Assembly: GCA_017463585.1 (NCBI GenBank)
Contig: JAFTOX010000018.1
Coordinates: 1 to 64,000 of the forward strand
Direction: 5' to 3'
Source of the DNA: Rikenellaceae bacterium
Lineage (GTDB): Bacteria > Bacteroidota > Bacteroidia > Bacteroidales > Rikenellaceae
Length of the DNA: 64,000 bases
A model generated the notes under the pieces. The model was given only the letters and a program-made list of their open reading frames with translations, had not been told where the DNA came from and ran no database searches. Of this stretch, positions 28,831 to 36,731 are shown in pieces. Both the position numbers and the translations under genes were made by a program. The first letter of the stretch is position 1; each line of letters begins with the position of its first letter.

Positions 28831-30552
28831 ATGAAACAGATTGAGAAATATGCACGGTTGGTTCTGCCCCTATTGTTGGCGGTGACGGCGTGGCTCTTTT
28901 TCGGAGTCTTCTATCGTTGGCATCTGCTCTATATCGAGGGTAACCAACTCTTCTTGTGGACGGCCGACTATGCCCGCGAAACAATCGCACATTTGGGCGG
29001 TTTGGGCGACTATGTGACCCGCTTTTTGGTGCAGTTTTATCATCTGCCTCTGTTGGGCGGTGCGATTGTGGCTCTGCTGCTGGTGGCTCTGCAACAGGGC
29101 GTGCAGCGTATAATGCAGCGTGTAGCCAAGAGTGACGCTCTTTGGCCGTTGAGCTATGTGCCGTCGGTGGCGTATTGGGTGCTGCTGTGCAATGATGATT
29201 TTACGCTCGTTGGCTTGGTGGCATTGGCGGCGTCAATGTGGACTGCGGTAGGTATTTCTCGCATTAAGAATAATTGGACGCGGGCTACGGTGGCGCTCGT
29301 TGGTCTGGTGGCTTTGTGGCTGGCCGTTGGTGGTGCGGCGGTCGTTGCGTGGGTGGCTGTTGTGGCAATCGAGGTTGCGGCGACGCGCGATTGGCGAACG
29401 CTGGTAGCGGCGGTGCTGGCTGCTGTGGCGGTTGCGGTGATGTGGAATCTGCGACTATGGTACCAGAGCGACGAGGGTATGGTTACGGGTGGTTTGTACT
29501 TTCGATATGTCGATATTCCGCTCGATGTTTTCTATAAATTGTGGGCAGCTACGGCGGCGGTGCTGGTTGTTCCTGCGTTGGTGAAGCGTTGGGTGCGCGA
29601 GTGGATCAATGTGGTGGTTGCGGTTGCGGTTATTGGTGCTACGGCGGCTGTGCTGCCTAAGTACTACGACGCCAATGGCGAGGATACGATGGCCTATTAC
29701 TATTTGGCTCACAATGGCAAGTGGAACGAGGTGATCGAGCGTGCGAGCAAGCACGATCCTCAGACTCGTCCTGCGATGATCTGCCTCAATCTGTCGCTGG
29801 TGATGTCGGGGCAGTCGGGCGAGCGTCTGTTCGATTTCCCGCAATATGGTCCTGCGGGTCTGTTTATGACCTACGATGAAGATCTAATTTTCTGTGGTGA
29901 GGTGCTCTATCACTTGGGCTTTGTCAATGAGGCTCAGCGCTATGCCTACGAAATGATGGCAACCAATCCCGATCATCAGCGTTCGGCGTTCTCGGTGACA
30001 CGTCTGGCCGAAACAAATATGGTGGCTGAGCGTGATAAGGTTGCACGTAAATATCTCAACACGCTGAAACATACGTTGTTCTATCGTTTGTGGGCTGAGA
30101 ATCTGCTCGAATTGATGGATACTCCGAAGGCCGTCGACGAGCACCGTCTGTATGGCAAACTGCGTCGCAATCAACCTGCTGAGAACTTCTCGTTCTTCTC
30201 GGATAAGTTCGATAAAATGCTCGAAGAGATGGTCGATCAACGACCCAAAAACCGCGAGGCGTATGAGTATTTGATGGCGTTCTATCTGCTCTATAAAGAT
30301 GTTGATTCGTTTGCCGAGCGACTGATAATTCCGACGAATGGTCTGCCGCGAGTCTACGAGGAGGCGTTTGCGATGGTGTGCCGTATCAATCACGTCAATC
30401 CCGCAACGTTGCCCGCAAACTTGAATCGTGCGACCTTCGAGCGCTTGGAACGCTATATCCACGCTTACAATATGTCGGGTAACAACCCCGAGGTGATGAA
30501 TAAGGATTGGGGTCGTTCGTATTGGTTCTATACTAACTTTATTAGGTTCTAA
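28831..30552 (+). CDS. Polytopic membrane protein with TPR-like C-terminus (DUF6057-like), copy 2
   Basis: A paralogue of the gene at 25625, about 573 residues. The start at 28831 (MKQIEKYARL) follows the upstream stop by 4 bases; an in-frame ATG at 28804 would overlap that gene. The N-terminal half has about 9-10 membrane segments, including the region WTADYARETIAHLGGLGDYV that matches the equivalent part of copy 1. The helical C-terminal half ends WGRSYWFYTNFIRF, sharing the terminal signature. It is followed after 6 bases by the second haem-propeller lipoprotein. Confidence 0.75.
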   Translation: MKQIEKYARLVLPLLLAVTAWLFFGVFYRWHLLYIEGNQLFLWTADYARETIAHLGGLGDYVTRFLVQFYHLPLLGGAIVALLLVALQQGVQRIMQRVAKSDALWPLSYVPSVAYWVLLCNDDFTLVGLVALAASMWTAVGISRIKNNWTRATVALVGLVALWLAVGGAAVVAWVAVVAIEVAATRDWRTLVAAVLAAVAVAVMWNLRLWYQSDEGMVTGGLYFRYVDIPLDVFYKLWAATAAVLVVPALVKRWVREWINVVVAVAVIGATAAVLPKYYDANGEDTMAYYYLAHNGKWNEVIERASKHDPQTRPAMICLNLSLVMSGQSGERLFDFPQYGPAGLFMTYDEDLIFCGEVLYHLGFVNEAQRYAYEMMATNPDHQRSAFSVTRLAETNMVAERDKVARKYLNTLKHTLFYRLWAENLLELMDTPKAVDEHRLYGKLRRNQPAENFSFFSDKFDKMLEEMVDQRPKNREAYEYLMAFYLLYKDVDSFAERLIIPTNGLPRVYEEAFAMVCRINHVNPATLPANLNRATFERLERYIHAYNMSGNNPEVMNKDWGRSYWFYTNFIRF

Positions 30553-30558
30553 ATCGTT

Positions 30559-31989
30559 ATGCGTAAGATATTTACTCTGATTTTATTGGCTTTGGCTGCG
30601 GTGGCTTGCTCGACGGCTGACAAGCGCACAAGCGACCAGCTGCCTCCGATTTTTCCCGACTATGCGGGTGTGACGATTCCGGTCAATATCGCTCCGCTGA
30701 ATTTCGATGTTACGACGCCTGCCAAGCGTGTCGAGGCTACGATTAGCAACGGCACGGAGCAGATCGAAGTGAAGGGGCGCGAGGGTGTTCGTATCTCGCC
30801 CCGCAAGTGGCGCGCGCTGCTTGCCGAGGCTGAGCGACTGACGGTTACGGTGGCGGTGACGGCTGAGGGCGTCTGCACCCAGTATGCACCCTTCGAGATC
30901 GAAGTGAGCCGTGATAGTATCGACTATGGCCTGTGCTACCGCCGTATCGACCCGGGTTATGAGTATTATGCACGTATGGGACTCTATTACTACGACTTGA
31001 CTGAGAATGAGGAGCATATCCTGATTGAGAATACGCTGCTCGGTAGTTCGTGTGTCAATTGTCACTCGTTCGCCAAGACCAACCCCTCGAAGATGATGTT
31101 CCACATTCGTGGCAATGGCGGCGGTACGCTGATGCATCTCGAAGGAGAGAACAAGTTGCTCAACACCAAGACTGACGCAACACGTGTGTCGTGCGTCTAC
31201 CCCTCGTGGCACCCCGAAGGTCGCTATATCGCCTATTCGATCAACGACATCAAGCAGACGTTCCATAATGTGCCGTCGAAGTTGCTCGATGTCTATGACT
31301 ATTGGTCGGACGTGGTGATCTACGATACCAAGACGGGGCAACTGAACACCTATCCGATCCTTTCGGATACGGTTCGTATGGAGACCTTCCCGTCGTTCTC
31401 GGCCGATGGTCGCACGTTGTACTTCTGCTCGGCTGAGCCTAATACAGTGTCGCTTCCCGAGGTGCAATATGAATTGTGTAGCGTGGCGTTCGACCCCGAA
31501 ACGGGCGAGGTGGGTAACGAGATCACAACCGTATGGGACGGTGAGGGTACCAGCCTGCTCTTTCCGCGTGCGTCGTACGACGGTCGTTATCTGATGGTTA
31601 CACGCTCGGCTTATGGCACATTCCCCATCTGGCATAAGGACGCCGACCTATGGTTGATCGACCTTGCGACGGGTGAGCGCCGTGCCCTCGATGAGCTGAA
31701 TAGCGACAACACCGAGAGCTACCATTCGTGGAGTTCGTCGTCACGTTGGGTGGTCTTCTCGTCGCGCCGAATCGATGGTCTGCACACACGTCCGTTCATT
31801 GCGCACGTCGATGACGAGGGTCGCTTCTCGAAGCCCTTCCTGCTGCCGCAGAACGAGCCCACGAAGTGGTACGAGGGGCTGATGCAGTCGTACAATATTC
31901 CCGAATTTATCTCTGCTCCGATCGATATCTCGCCGAGGGATATTTTGAACGCCGAGGAGGGCGCGGTGGAGCTGAATGCACGAAAATAA
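30559..31989 (+). CDS. Lipoprotein with CxxCH haem motif and beta-propeller, copy 2
   Basis: A 476-residue lipoprotein (LAAVAC, Cys about residue 16). It shares LPPIFPDYAG near the N-terminus with copy 1, a single CVNCH motif near residue 162 (SSCVNCHSF), and four clear propeller blades: SWHPEGRYIAYSIND, SFSADGRTLYFCSAE, RASYDGRYLMVTRSAYG and SWSSSSRWVVFSSRR. One haem could be attached if cytochrome-c maturation is available; no such genes are in the window. The acidic segment after the lipid Cys is weak (STADK), so surface export is uncertain. Confidence 0.78.
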   Translation: MRKIFTLILLALAAVACSTADKRTSDQLPPIFPDYAGVTIPVNIAPLNFDVTTPAKRVEATISNGTEQIEVKGREGVRISPRKWRALLAEAERLTVTVAVTAEGVCTQYAPFEIEVSRDSIDYGLCYRRIDPGYEYYARMGLYYYDLTENEEHILIENTLLGSSCVNCHSFAKTNPSKMMFHIRGNGGGTLMHLEGENKLLNTKTDATRVSCVYPSWHPEGRYIAYSINDIKQTFHNVPSKLLDVYDYWSDVVIYDTKTGQLNTYPILSDTVRMETFPSFSADGRTLYFCSAEPNTVSLPEVQYELCSVAFDPETGEVGNEITTVWDGEGTSLLFPRASYDGRYLMVTRSAYGTFPIWHKDADLWLIDLATGERRALDELNSDNTESYHSWSSSSRWVVFSSRRIDGLHTRPFIAHVDDEGRFSKPFLLPQNEPTKWYEGLMQSYNIPEFISAPIDISPRDILNAEEGAVELNARK

Positions 31990-32032
31990 CACACAACATA
32001 ACAAACATTAACTAATTAACACACACGTTTCT

Positions 32033-33160
32033 ATGAAAAAACTTTTTACTTTAATGGCGTTGGCCGTCGCAGTGCTCTTTGTGGGTTGCGAGGGCGATGA
32101 TTATCAACGAGGTCAAGCGAGCGGTGACGACACCGAGCAGACCAACGATTTGCTTCCTGCCAAAGATGGTCGTGTGGCGATTGCCTATGTGACCTATTAC
32201 GGCAAGGCGATTCCCGATCCTATGCTGATGACGCACATCAACTACGCATTTGCTGAGTTGTATGTTAAGGACGGCGTTTATAAGGGTTTCAAGTTGCAGG
32301 GTAGCGAGGATCGCTTCCGTCAGGTGGTTGCTTTGAAGAAGAAGAACCCCAACTTGAAGATTTCGTTGTCGTTCTCGCACACGGTGACCAACGACGACAA
32401 CTCACAAGGCGGCGGTTTCTCGGCTCTGGCCAAGTCGGACGAGTATCGTAAGGCATTTGCGAAGGATTGCCGCGATTTCTGCTCGAAGTGGGGTATCGAC
32501 GGTATCGATATCGACTGGGAGTTCCCCGGTCTGTCGTGGAGCGGTCACGCTTGCGATCCTTCGGTCGATGTCGAGAACCACGTGCTGCTGATGAAACAGC
32601 TGCGCGAGACGCTCGGTACGCGCTATCTGCTGACCTATGCAGGCTATGTTAAAGATGTTACCGAGTCGAACGGCGGTCGCCGATATATCGATATCGCTGC
32701 GGTTGATCCCTATGTTGATTTCGTCAATGTGATGACCTACGATATGGACGCAGCTCCCCACCACCAGTCAGCTCTGCGCGATAAGAGTGCTTATGTCGAT
32801 TGCGAGCGCGCAATCAAGGCTTATACCGATGCAGGTGTTGCAGCGTCGAAGTTGGTTTTGGGTATTCCGTTCTATGGTCGTATTTCGTTCGACAAGTCGC
32901 CCGGTGCAATCGATTACAACAAGATCATTCTGCTCGACAAGAACGACTATAAGATCGATAACTGGGATAGCAATGCAAACGTACCTTACGTAACTTACAA
33001 AGGCTCATACTATTGCGGTTACGACAACGAGAAGAGTATAGCCATCAAGGGCGATTGGATTCGCAGCTTGGGTATGAAGGGTATGATGTATTGGGATTAC
33101 AATGCCGATGACAACCAGCACACGCTGTGCAAGGCTGTTTGGCAGGCGGTGATGAAGTAG
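32033..33160 (+). CDS. GH18 chitinase-like lipoprotein, copy 1
   Basis: A 375-residue lipoprotein (LFVGC, Cys near 19, then EGDD, a surface-export-type acidic signal). The mature part is a glycoside hydrolase 18 barrel with the catalytic DGIDIDWE motif near residue 160 (proton-donor Glu present), MTYDM near 235, LVLGIPFYGR near 280 and GMMYWDYN near 350. These favour an active chitinase or related endo-enzyme on N-acetylglucosamine polymers. It lies 43 bases after the haem-propeller gene with no visible promoter, so may be read from the same mRNA. A strong terminator follows. Confidence 0.9.
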   Translation: MKKLFTLMALAVAVLFVGCEGDDYQRGQASGDDTEQTNDLLPAKDGRVAIAYVTYYGKAIPDPMLMTHINYAFAELYVKDGVYKGFKLQGSEDRFRQVVALKKKNPNLKISLSFSHTVTNDDNSQGGGFSALAKSDEYRKAFAKDCRDFCSKWGIDGIDIDWEFPGLSWSGHACDPSVDVENHVLLMKQLRETLGTRYLLTYAGYVKDVTESNGGRRYIDIAAVDPYVDFVNVMTYDMDAAPHHQSALRDKSAYVDCERAIKAYTDAGVAASKLVLGIPFYGRISFDKSPGAIDYNKIILLDKNDYKIDNWDSNANVPYVTYKGSYYCGYDNEKSIAIKGDWIRSLGMKGMMYWDYNADDNQHTLCKAVWQAVMK

Positions 33161-33192
33161 TCGCACGGGCATAAATGCCAATCCGAGAGTAG

Positions 33193-33232
33193 AGAGTGGT
33201 GGTCCAAATGGCGGACCGACCACTCTTTTTTT
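33193..33232 (+). terminator. Terminator after GH18 copy 1
   Basis: AGAGTGGT-GGTCC pairs with GGACC-GACCACTCT and is followed by TTTTTTTG. Confidence 0.9.
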
Positions 33233-33264
33233 GTGCTAAATTTTGGTAAACAGCCGAAATGTAC

Positions 33265-33272
33265 TATCTTTA
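33265..33272 (+). promoter_or_regulatory. Near-consensus -7 box of GH18 copy 2
   Basis: TATCTTTA matches TAnnTTTG except the last base and lies 33 bases before the start codon, right after a terminator. Confidence 0.45.
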
Positions 33273-33305
33273 CACGTTTAATTTACCTAAGCAAAAAGAG
33301 GAACT

Positions 33306-34454
33306 ATGCGCAAACTACTGAATGTGGCTCTTGTCTTGTTGGCGATGACGCTGGCAGCTTGCGGTGAGCCCGAGCCTACTCCCGAACCTACACCTACGCC
33401 CGACAAGGAGCAGCAGGAGGATAAACTCTATCCCGACGAACTCTATCCCGCGGTCGATGGTCGAGCAGTAATTTCGTACGTAACCTACTATGGCTCGTTG
33501 ACTCCCGATGTCAAGTATATGACCCATATCAATTACGCATTTGCTGAGTTGGTTGAGGAAGATGGTGTCTATCAATCGTTTAAGTTGCAGGGCAAGGAGT
33601 CGCGTTTCAAGCAGATTGTCGATCTGAAAAAGAAGAAACCGAGTCTCAAAATCCTGTTGTCGTTTGCGGGCGGAACGTCGGACGATAAATATACCCCCGA
33701 GAATAAATTTGGTGGCTTCTCGGCAATGGTCAAGTCGGATACCAGCCGCAAGAAGTTTGCGCAGGACTGCCTCGATTTCTGCAAGAAGTGGGGTATTGAC
33801 GGTATCGATATCGATTGGGAGTTCCCTGGTCTGTCGTGGTACGACTATGTGGAGTATGATACCTCGTGCGATGTTGAGAACTACACGCTGCTTATGAAGC
33901 AGTTGCGCGAAACGCTGGGCAATGACTACCTGCTGACCTATGCGGGCTATGTCTTCGATGTTGGCAATACGAAAGATGGCGGTCGTCGTTATATCGATAT
34001 TCGTGCGGTCGATCCTTACGTTGATTGGGTCAATATTATGACCTACAATATGACCTCAGAGGCTCATTCGGCGCTGAACAACCCCAAACTGTGGGTCGAT
34101 TGTAAGCGTGCCGTGAAGCACTACACCGATAAGGGTATCTCGCCGTCGAAATTGGTGCTGGGCGTTCCCTTCTTCGGTTGGGGCGAGGTGACGTGGAGCT
34201 ACAAGGCGATTATCGCAAAGGATAAAACCAAGTACAAGATCGACAATTGGGACTCGGCGTCGAGTGTTCCCTATGTGACCGAGATCGCAACGGGCGATCG
34301 TCTGTGCGCATACGACAACCCGAAGAGTATCGTGATGAAGGGCGATTTCGCACGTGGAGTCGGTTTGAAGGGTATGATGTCGTGGCAGTACGACCAGGAC
34401 GACGCCAAGCTGACGCTCAACAAGGCGATGTGGCAAGCAACGATGAAGAAGTAA
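33306..34454 (+). CDS. GH18 chitinase-like lipoprotein, copy 2
   Basis: A 382-residue lipoprotein (MTLAAC, Cys near residue 19, then a Pro/Thr/Glu-rich linker). It is a clear paralogue of the preceding GH18 and keeps the catalytic DGIDIDWEFPG. It differs at substrate-contact motifs: MTYNM instead of MTYDM, and VPFFGW instead of IPFYGR. A changed substrate or weakened activity is possible. Together the two look like a tandem duplication followed by divergence. The RidA-like gene follows after 10 bases. Confidence 0.88.
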   Translation: MRKLLNVALVLLAMTLAACGEPEPTPEPTPTPDKEQQEDKLYPDELYPAVDGRAVISYVTYYGSLTPDVKYMTHINYAFAELVEEDGVYQSFKLQGKESRFKQIVDLKKKKPSLKILLSFAGGTSDDKYTPENKFGGFSAMVKSDTSRKKFAQDCLDFCKKWGIDGIDIDWEFPGLSWYDYVEYDTSCDVENYTLLMKQLRETLGNDYLLTYAGYVFDVGNTKDGGRRYIDIRAVDPYVDWVNIMTYNMTSEAHSALNNPKLWVDCKRAVKHYTDKGISPSKLVLGVPFFGWGEVTWSYKAIIAKDKTKYKIDNWDSASSVPYVTEIATGDRLCAYDNPKSIVMKGDFARGVGLKGMMSWQYDQDDAKLTLNKAMWQATMKK

Positions 34455-34464
34455 ACTGACAAAG

Positions 34465-35586
34465 ATGAATTTTCGAACAATCATAACCGACACCGATCGC
34501 GCCCGAGTGCAGCTGGCCGAGTTTGCCGTTGAGGGTGGCACGACCGAGTATAACTTGATGATCAGCACACGTTTGCGTGGATCGTTCTGCGAGCAGGTTG
34601 ATTCGCTTGTTCGCTCGCTGGACGAGGTGCGTGAACGGTTGGGCAATGTGGCCGTGATGTTCGGTCGCTGGCTGGTGAGTGACGCCGCAAACCAAGCCTC
34701 GTTGTTGCCTGAGGAGGTGTGCGGACGTCGGTTGTCGGTGGTTGAGCAACCCCCTCTCGATGGCTCGAAGGTGGCTCTGTGGTTGTGGTTGGTCGAGGGT
34801 GCGGAAACTACTACGAACACACTGCAACACGGTGAATATCTGCACGTTTGGACGGCTGATGCACGTGGCGAAGGTGCAACGAGCGAGGAGCAGACCAGTG
34901 ATATTTTGAAGCGCTACACCGCCACGCTCAACGAGGAGGGTTGTACGCTCACGGACGACTGCATTCGCACGTGGTTCTACGTTCAGGACGTCGATAATAA
35001 CTATGCGGGTTTGGTGCGTGCACGTCGAGAGTTTTTCGACGAGTGCGGTCTGCGCCGCGATACGCACTACATCGCAAGCACAGGTATCGAGGGTCGCAAT
35101 GGTGCGGTCGGCAGCGTGGTAACGATGGACGCCTATGCCGTGCGTGGACTGAGTGAGGGACAGATCACGTTCCTCTATGCACGTGATTATCTGAGTCCTA
35201 CGGCTGATTATGGTGTGACGTTCGAGCGCGGTACGGCGGTTCAATATGGCGATCGTCGCCACCTGTTTATCTCGGGCACGGCGAGTATCGACTCGAAGGG
35301 CGAGGTGGTCCACGTGGGCGATGTGCGTCGTCAGGCGGAGCGTATGATCACGAATATCGTGGCTCTGTTGGCCGAGGGTGCAGCGACGATCGAGGACGTT
35401 CAGATGGCTATCGTCTACCTGCGAGATATGGGTGATTATGAGCAGATTGCGCAGTGGTTTGCGGAGCGTCTGCCCGACCTGCCGCTGGTGATTACGCTGG
35501 CGCCCGTTTGTCGCCCGACGTGGTTGATCGAGATGGAGTGTGTGGCTGCGGTGTCAGTAAGGGACGAGCGTTTCGCAAAATTCTAA
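34465..35586 (+). CDS. Two-domain RidA/chorismatase-like protein
   Basis: A 373-residue cytoplasmic protein. The C-terminal about 120 residues are a RidA/YjgF fold (FISGTASIDSKGEVVHVGDV, then MECVAA). The middle part (about 165-245; IRTWFYVQDVDNNYAGLVRARREFF and YIASTGIEGR) resembles the N-terminal half of chorismatases of the FkbO/Hyg5/XanB2 type. That suggests a two-domain protein of that group rather than a plain imine deaminase. It lies just upstream of the Phe/Tyr operon, whose central metabolite is chorismate; I cannot tell whether it cleaves chorismate. It is probably co-transcribed with GH18 copy 2. Confidence 0.65.
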   Translation: MNFRTIITDTDRARVQLAEFAVEGGTTEYNLMISTRLRGSFCEQVDSLVRSLDEVRERLGNVAVMFGRWLVSDAANQASLLPEEVCGRRLSVVEQPPLDGSKVALWLWLVEGAETTTNTLQHGEYLHVWTADARGEGATSEEQTSDILKRYTATLNEEGCTLTDDCIRTWFYVQDVDNNYAGLVRARREFFDECGLRRDTHYIASTGIEGRNGAVGSVVTMDAYAVRGLSEGQITFLYARDYLSPTADYGVTFERGTAVQYGDRRHLFISGTASIDSKGEVVHVGDVRRQAERMITNIVALLAEGAATIEDVQMAIVYLRDMGDYEQIAQWFAERLPDLPLVITLAPVCRPTWLIEMECVAAVSVRDERFAKF

Positions 35587-35717
35587 CCCGAAAACGAAAA
35601 TTTTTCACTGCCCATTGCTATTGCGCAAAGCGTTGTTACATAGATTATTAATGCGTTAAAACGAAAATAATTTATAAAAAAGTGCTCACGCGAGTAACAA
35701 TTTCGCGCAAAAAGACA

Positions 35718-35725
35718 TATATTTG
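35718..35725 (+). promoter_or_regulatory. -7 box of the Phe/Tyr operon leader
   Basis: TATATTTG matches TAnnTTTG. Transcription would start near 35732, about 24 bases before the leader-peptide ATG. Confidence 0.65.
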
Positions 35726-35755
35726 TACTTTGTAAACGAATAGAACAACTGCAAG

Positions 35756-35842
35756 ATGAGAACGTATTCGCCGTTTTTTGCATACTTTTTTTATTACTAC
35801 TTCGGCAAAAGTGGGCGGGCGACTATTGCGGTTATGCGATAA
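35756..35842 (+). CDS. Phe/Tyr-rich leader peptide of the aromatic operon
   Basis: A 28-codon reading frame beginning MRTYSPFFAYFFYYYF and ending VMR before TAA. Five Phe and five Tyr codons fall within codons 4-16. It lies between a good promoter and a terminator that precedes pheA, and the operon makes Phe and Tyr. This is the expected form of an attenuation leader: scarcity of charged tRNA-Phe or tRNA-Tyr would stall the ribosome in the aromatic run. No Shine-Dalgarno is visible, which is normal in this phylum. It has not been shown to be translated. Confidence 0.85.
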   Translation: MRTYSPFFAYFFYYYFGKSGRATIAVMR

Positions 35843-35871
35843 AACAGATTTATGAAAAATGTGCCCCGCCC
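35813..35871 (+). promoter_or_regulatory. Putative antiterminator pairing of the Phe/Tyr attenuator
   Basis: GGGCGGG at 35813-35819, inside the leader frame and just after the aromatic codons, is exactly complementary to CCCGCCC at 35865-35871, which contains most of the 5' arm of the terminator. The two structures are mutually exclusive. A ribosome stalled early in the aromatic run leaves GGGCGGG free to pair; a ribosome that reaches the stop codon at 35840-35842 does not. Confidence 0.7.
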
Positions 35872-35890
35872 CTCAGTGAGCGGGGTTTTT
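35864..35890 (+). terminator. Attenuator terminator before pheA
   Basis: CCCCGC (35864-35869) pairs with GCGGGG (35880-35885), followed at once by TTTTT (35886-35890). It ends 16 bases before the pheA start codon and 21 bases after the leader stop, with no other gene to terminate. Confidence 0.88.
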
Positions 35891-35906
35891 CAATGTTAGG
35901 AAATAG

Positions 35907-36725
35907 ATGAAGAAGATCGCTATACAGGGTTACGACGGTTGTTTCCACCAGATCGTGGCCTTCGAATATTTCGGACGCGACGTGCAGACACTGCCGTGCG
36001 ACACCTTCCGCCAAGTGGCGCAGATGGTGCGTTCGGGGGAGGCCGACTATGGTGTGATGGCTATCGAGAACTCGATTGCAGGCTCGATCATAGCCAATTA
36101 CAGCATTCTGCAAGATGCCAATTTGCAGGTGGCGGGCGAGTACTATCTGCCCATCGAGCAGAATCTGATGGTGCTGCCCGATGTCGAGTTGGACGAGATT
36201 ACCGAGGTGCAGTCGCACCCGATGGCATTGTTGCAATGCACTGAGTATCTGGACGCTCACCCGTGGCGACTGATCGAAACCGAGGATACGGCACTCAGTG
36301 CCCGCCACGTTGCCGAGCAGGGATTGCGCCACTCGGCGGCCATTGCCAGCTCGTTGGCGGCCGAGATGTTTGGGTTGAAGATCATTGCGCCCGCGATCAA
36401 CACGGTCAAGAATAACTACACCCGTTTTATGATCCTCAAACGCTACGACCATCTCTATTCGGCCGATGCCAATAAGGCGTCGTTGTACTTCAAGACCGAC
36501 CACCGTCAGGGATCGCTACTGCGAGCGTTGCAGACGATGGAGCGTGTCAATATGTCGAAGTTGCAGTCGTACCCAATAGCCAGCGAGCCGTGGCGATATA
36601 TGTTCCACGTCGATATGGAGTTTGATTGTTTCGATGATTACATTCGCACGCTCGACGAGTTGCAGGAGGTAACCAGCGAGATTCACGTCTATGGCGTTTA
36701 TCGTAAAGCCGAGAATAAATACTAA
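35907..36725 (+). CDS. pheA: Prephenate dehydratase
   Basis: A 272-residue stand-alone prephenate dehydratase that makes phenylpyruvate. Catalytic-domain motifs are MAIENSIAGS and the TRF motif in NNYTRFMIL (about residue 170). The C-terminal ACT domain (about 190-270) is present, but the usual Phe-binding ESRP motif reads QSYP (MSKLQSYPI), so feedback by Phe may be altered. No chorismate mutase domain is attached; that activity is on the DAHP synthase gene in the same operon. First structural gene after the attenuator. Confidence 0.96.
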   Translation: MKKIAIQGYDGCFHQIVAFEYFGRDVQTLPCDTFRQVAQMVRSGEADYGVMAIENSIAGSIIANYSILQDANLQVAGEYYLPIEQNLMVLPDVELDEITEVQSHPMALLQCTEYLDAHPWRLIETEDTALSARHVAEQGLRHSAAIASSLAAEMFGLKIIAPAINTVKNNYTRFMILKRYDHLYSADANKASLYFKTDHRQGSLLRALQTMERVNMSKLQSYPIASEPWRYMFHVDMEFDCFDDYIRTLDELQEVTSEIHVYGVYRKAENKY

Positions 36726-36731
36726 ATCGTT

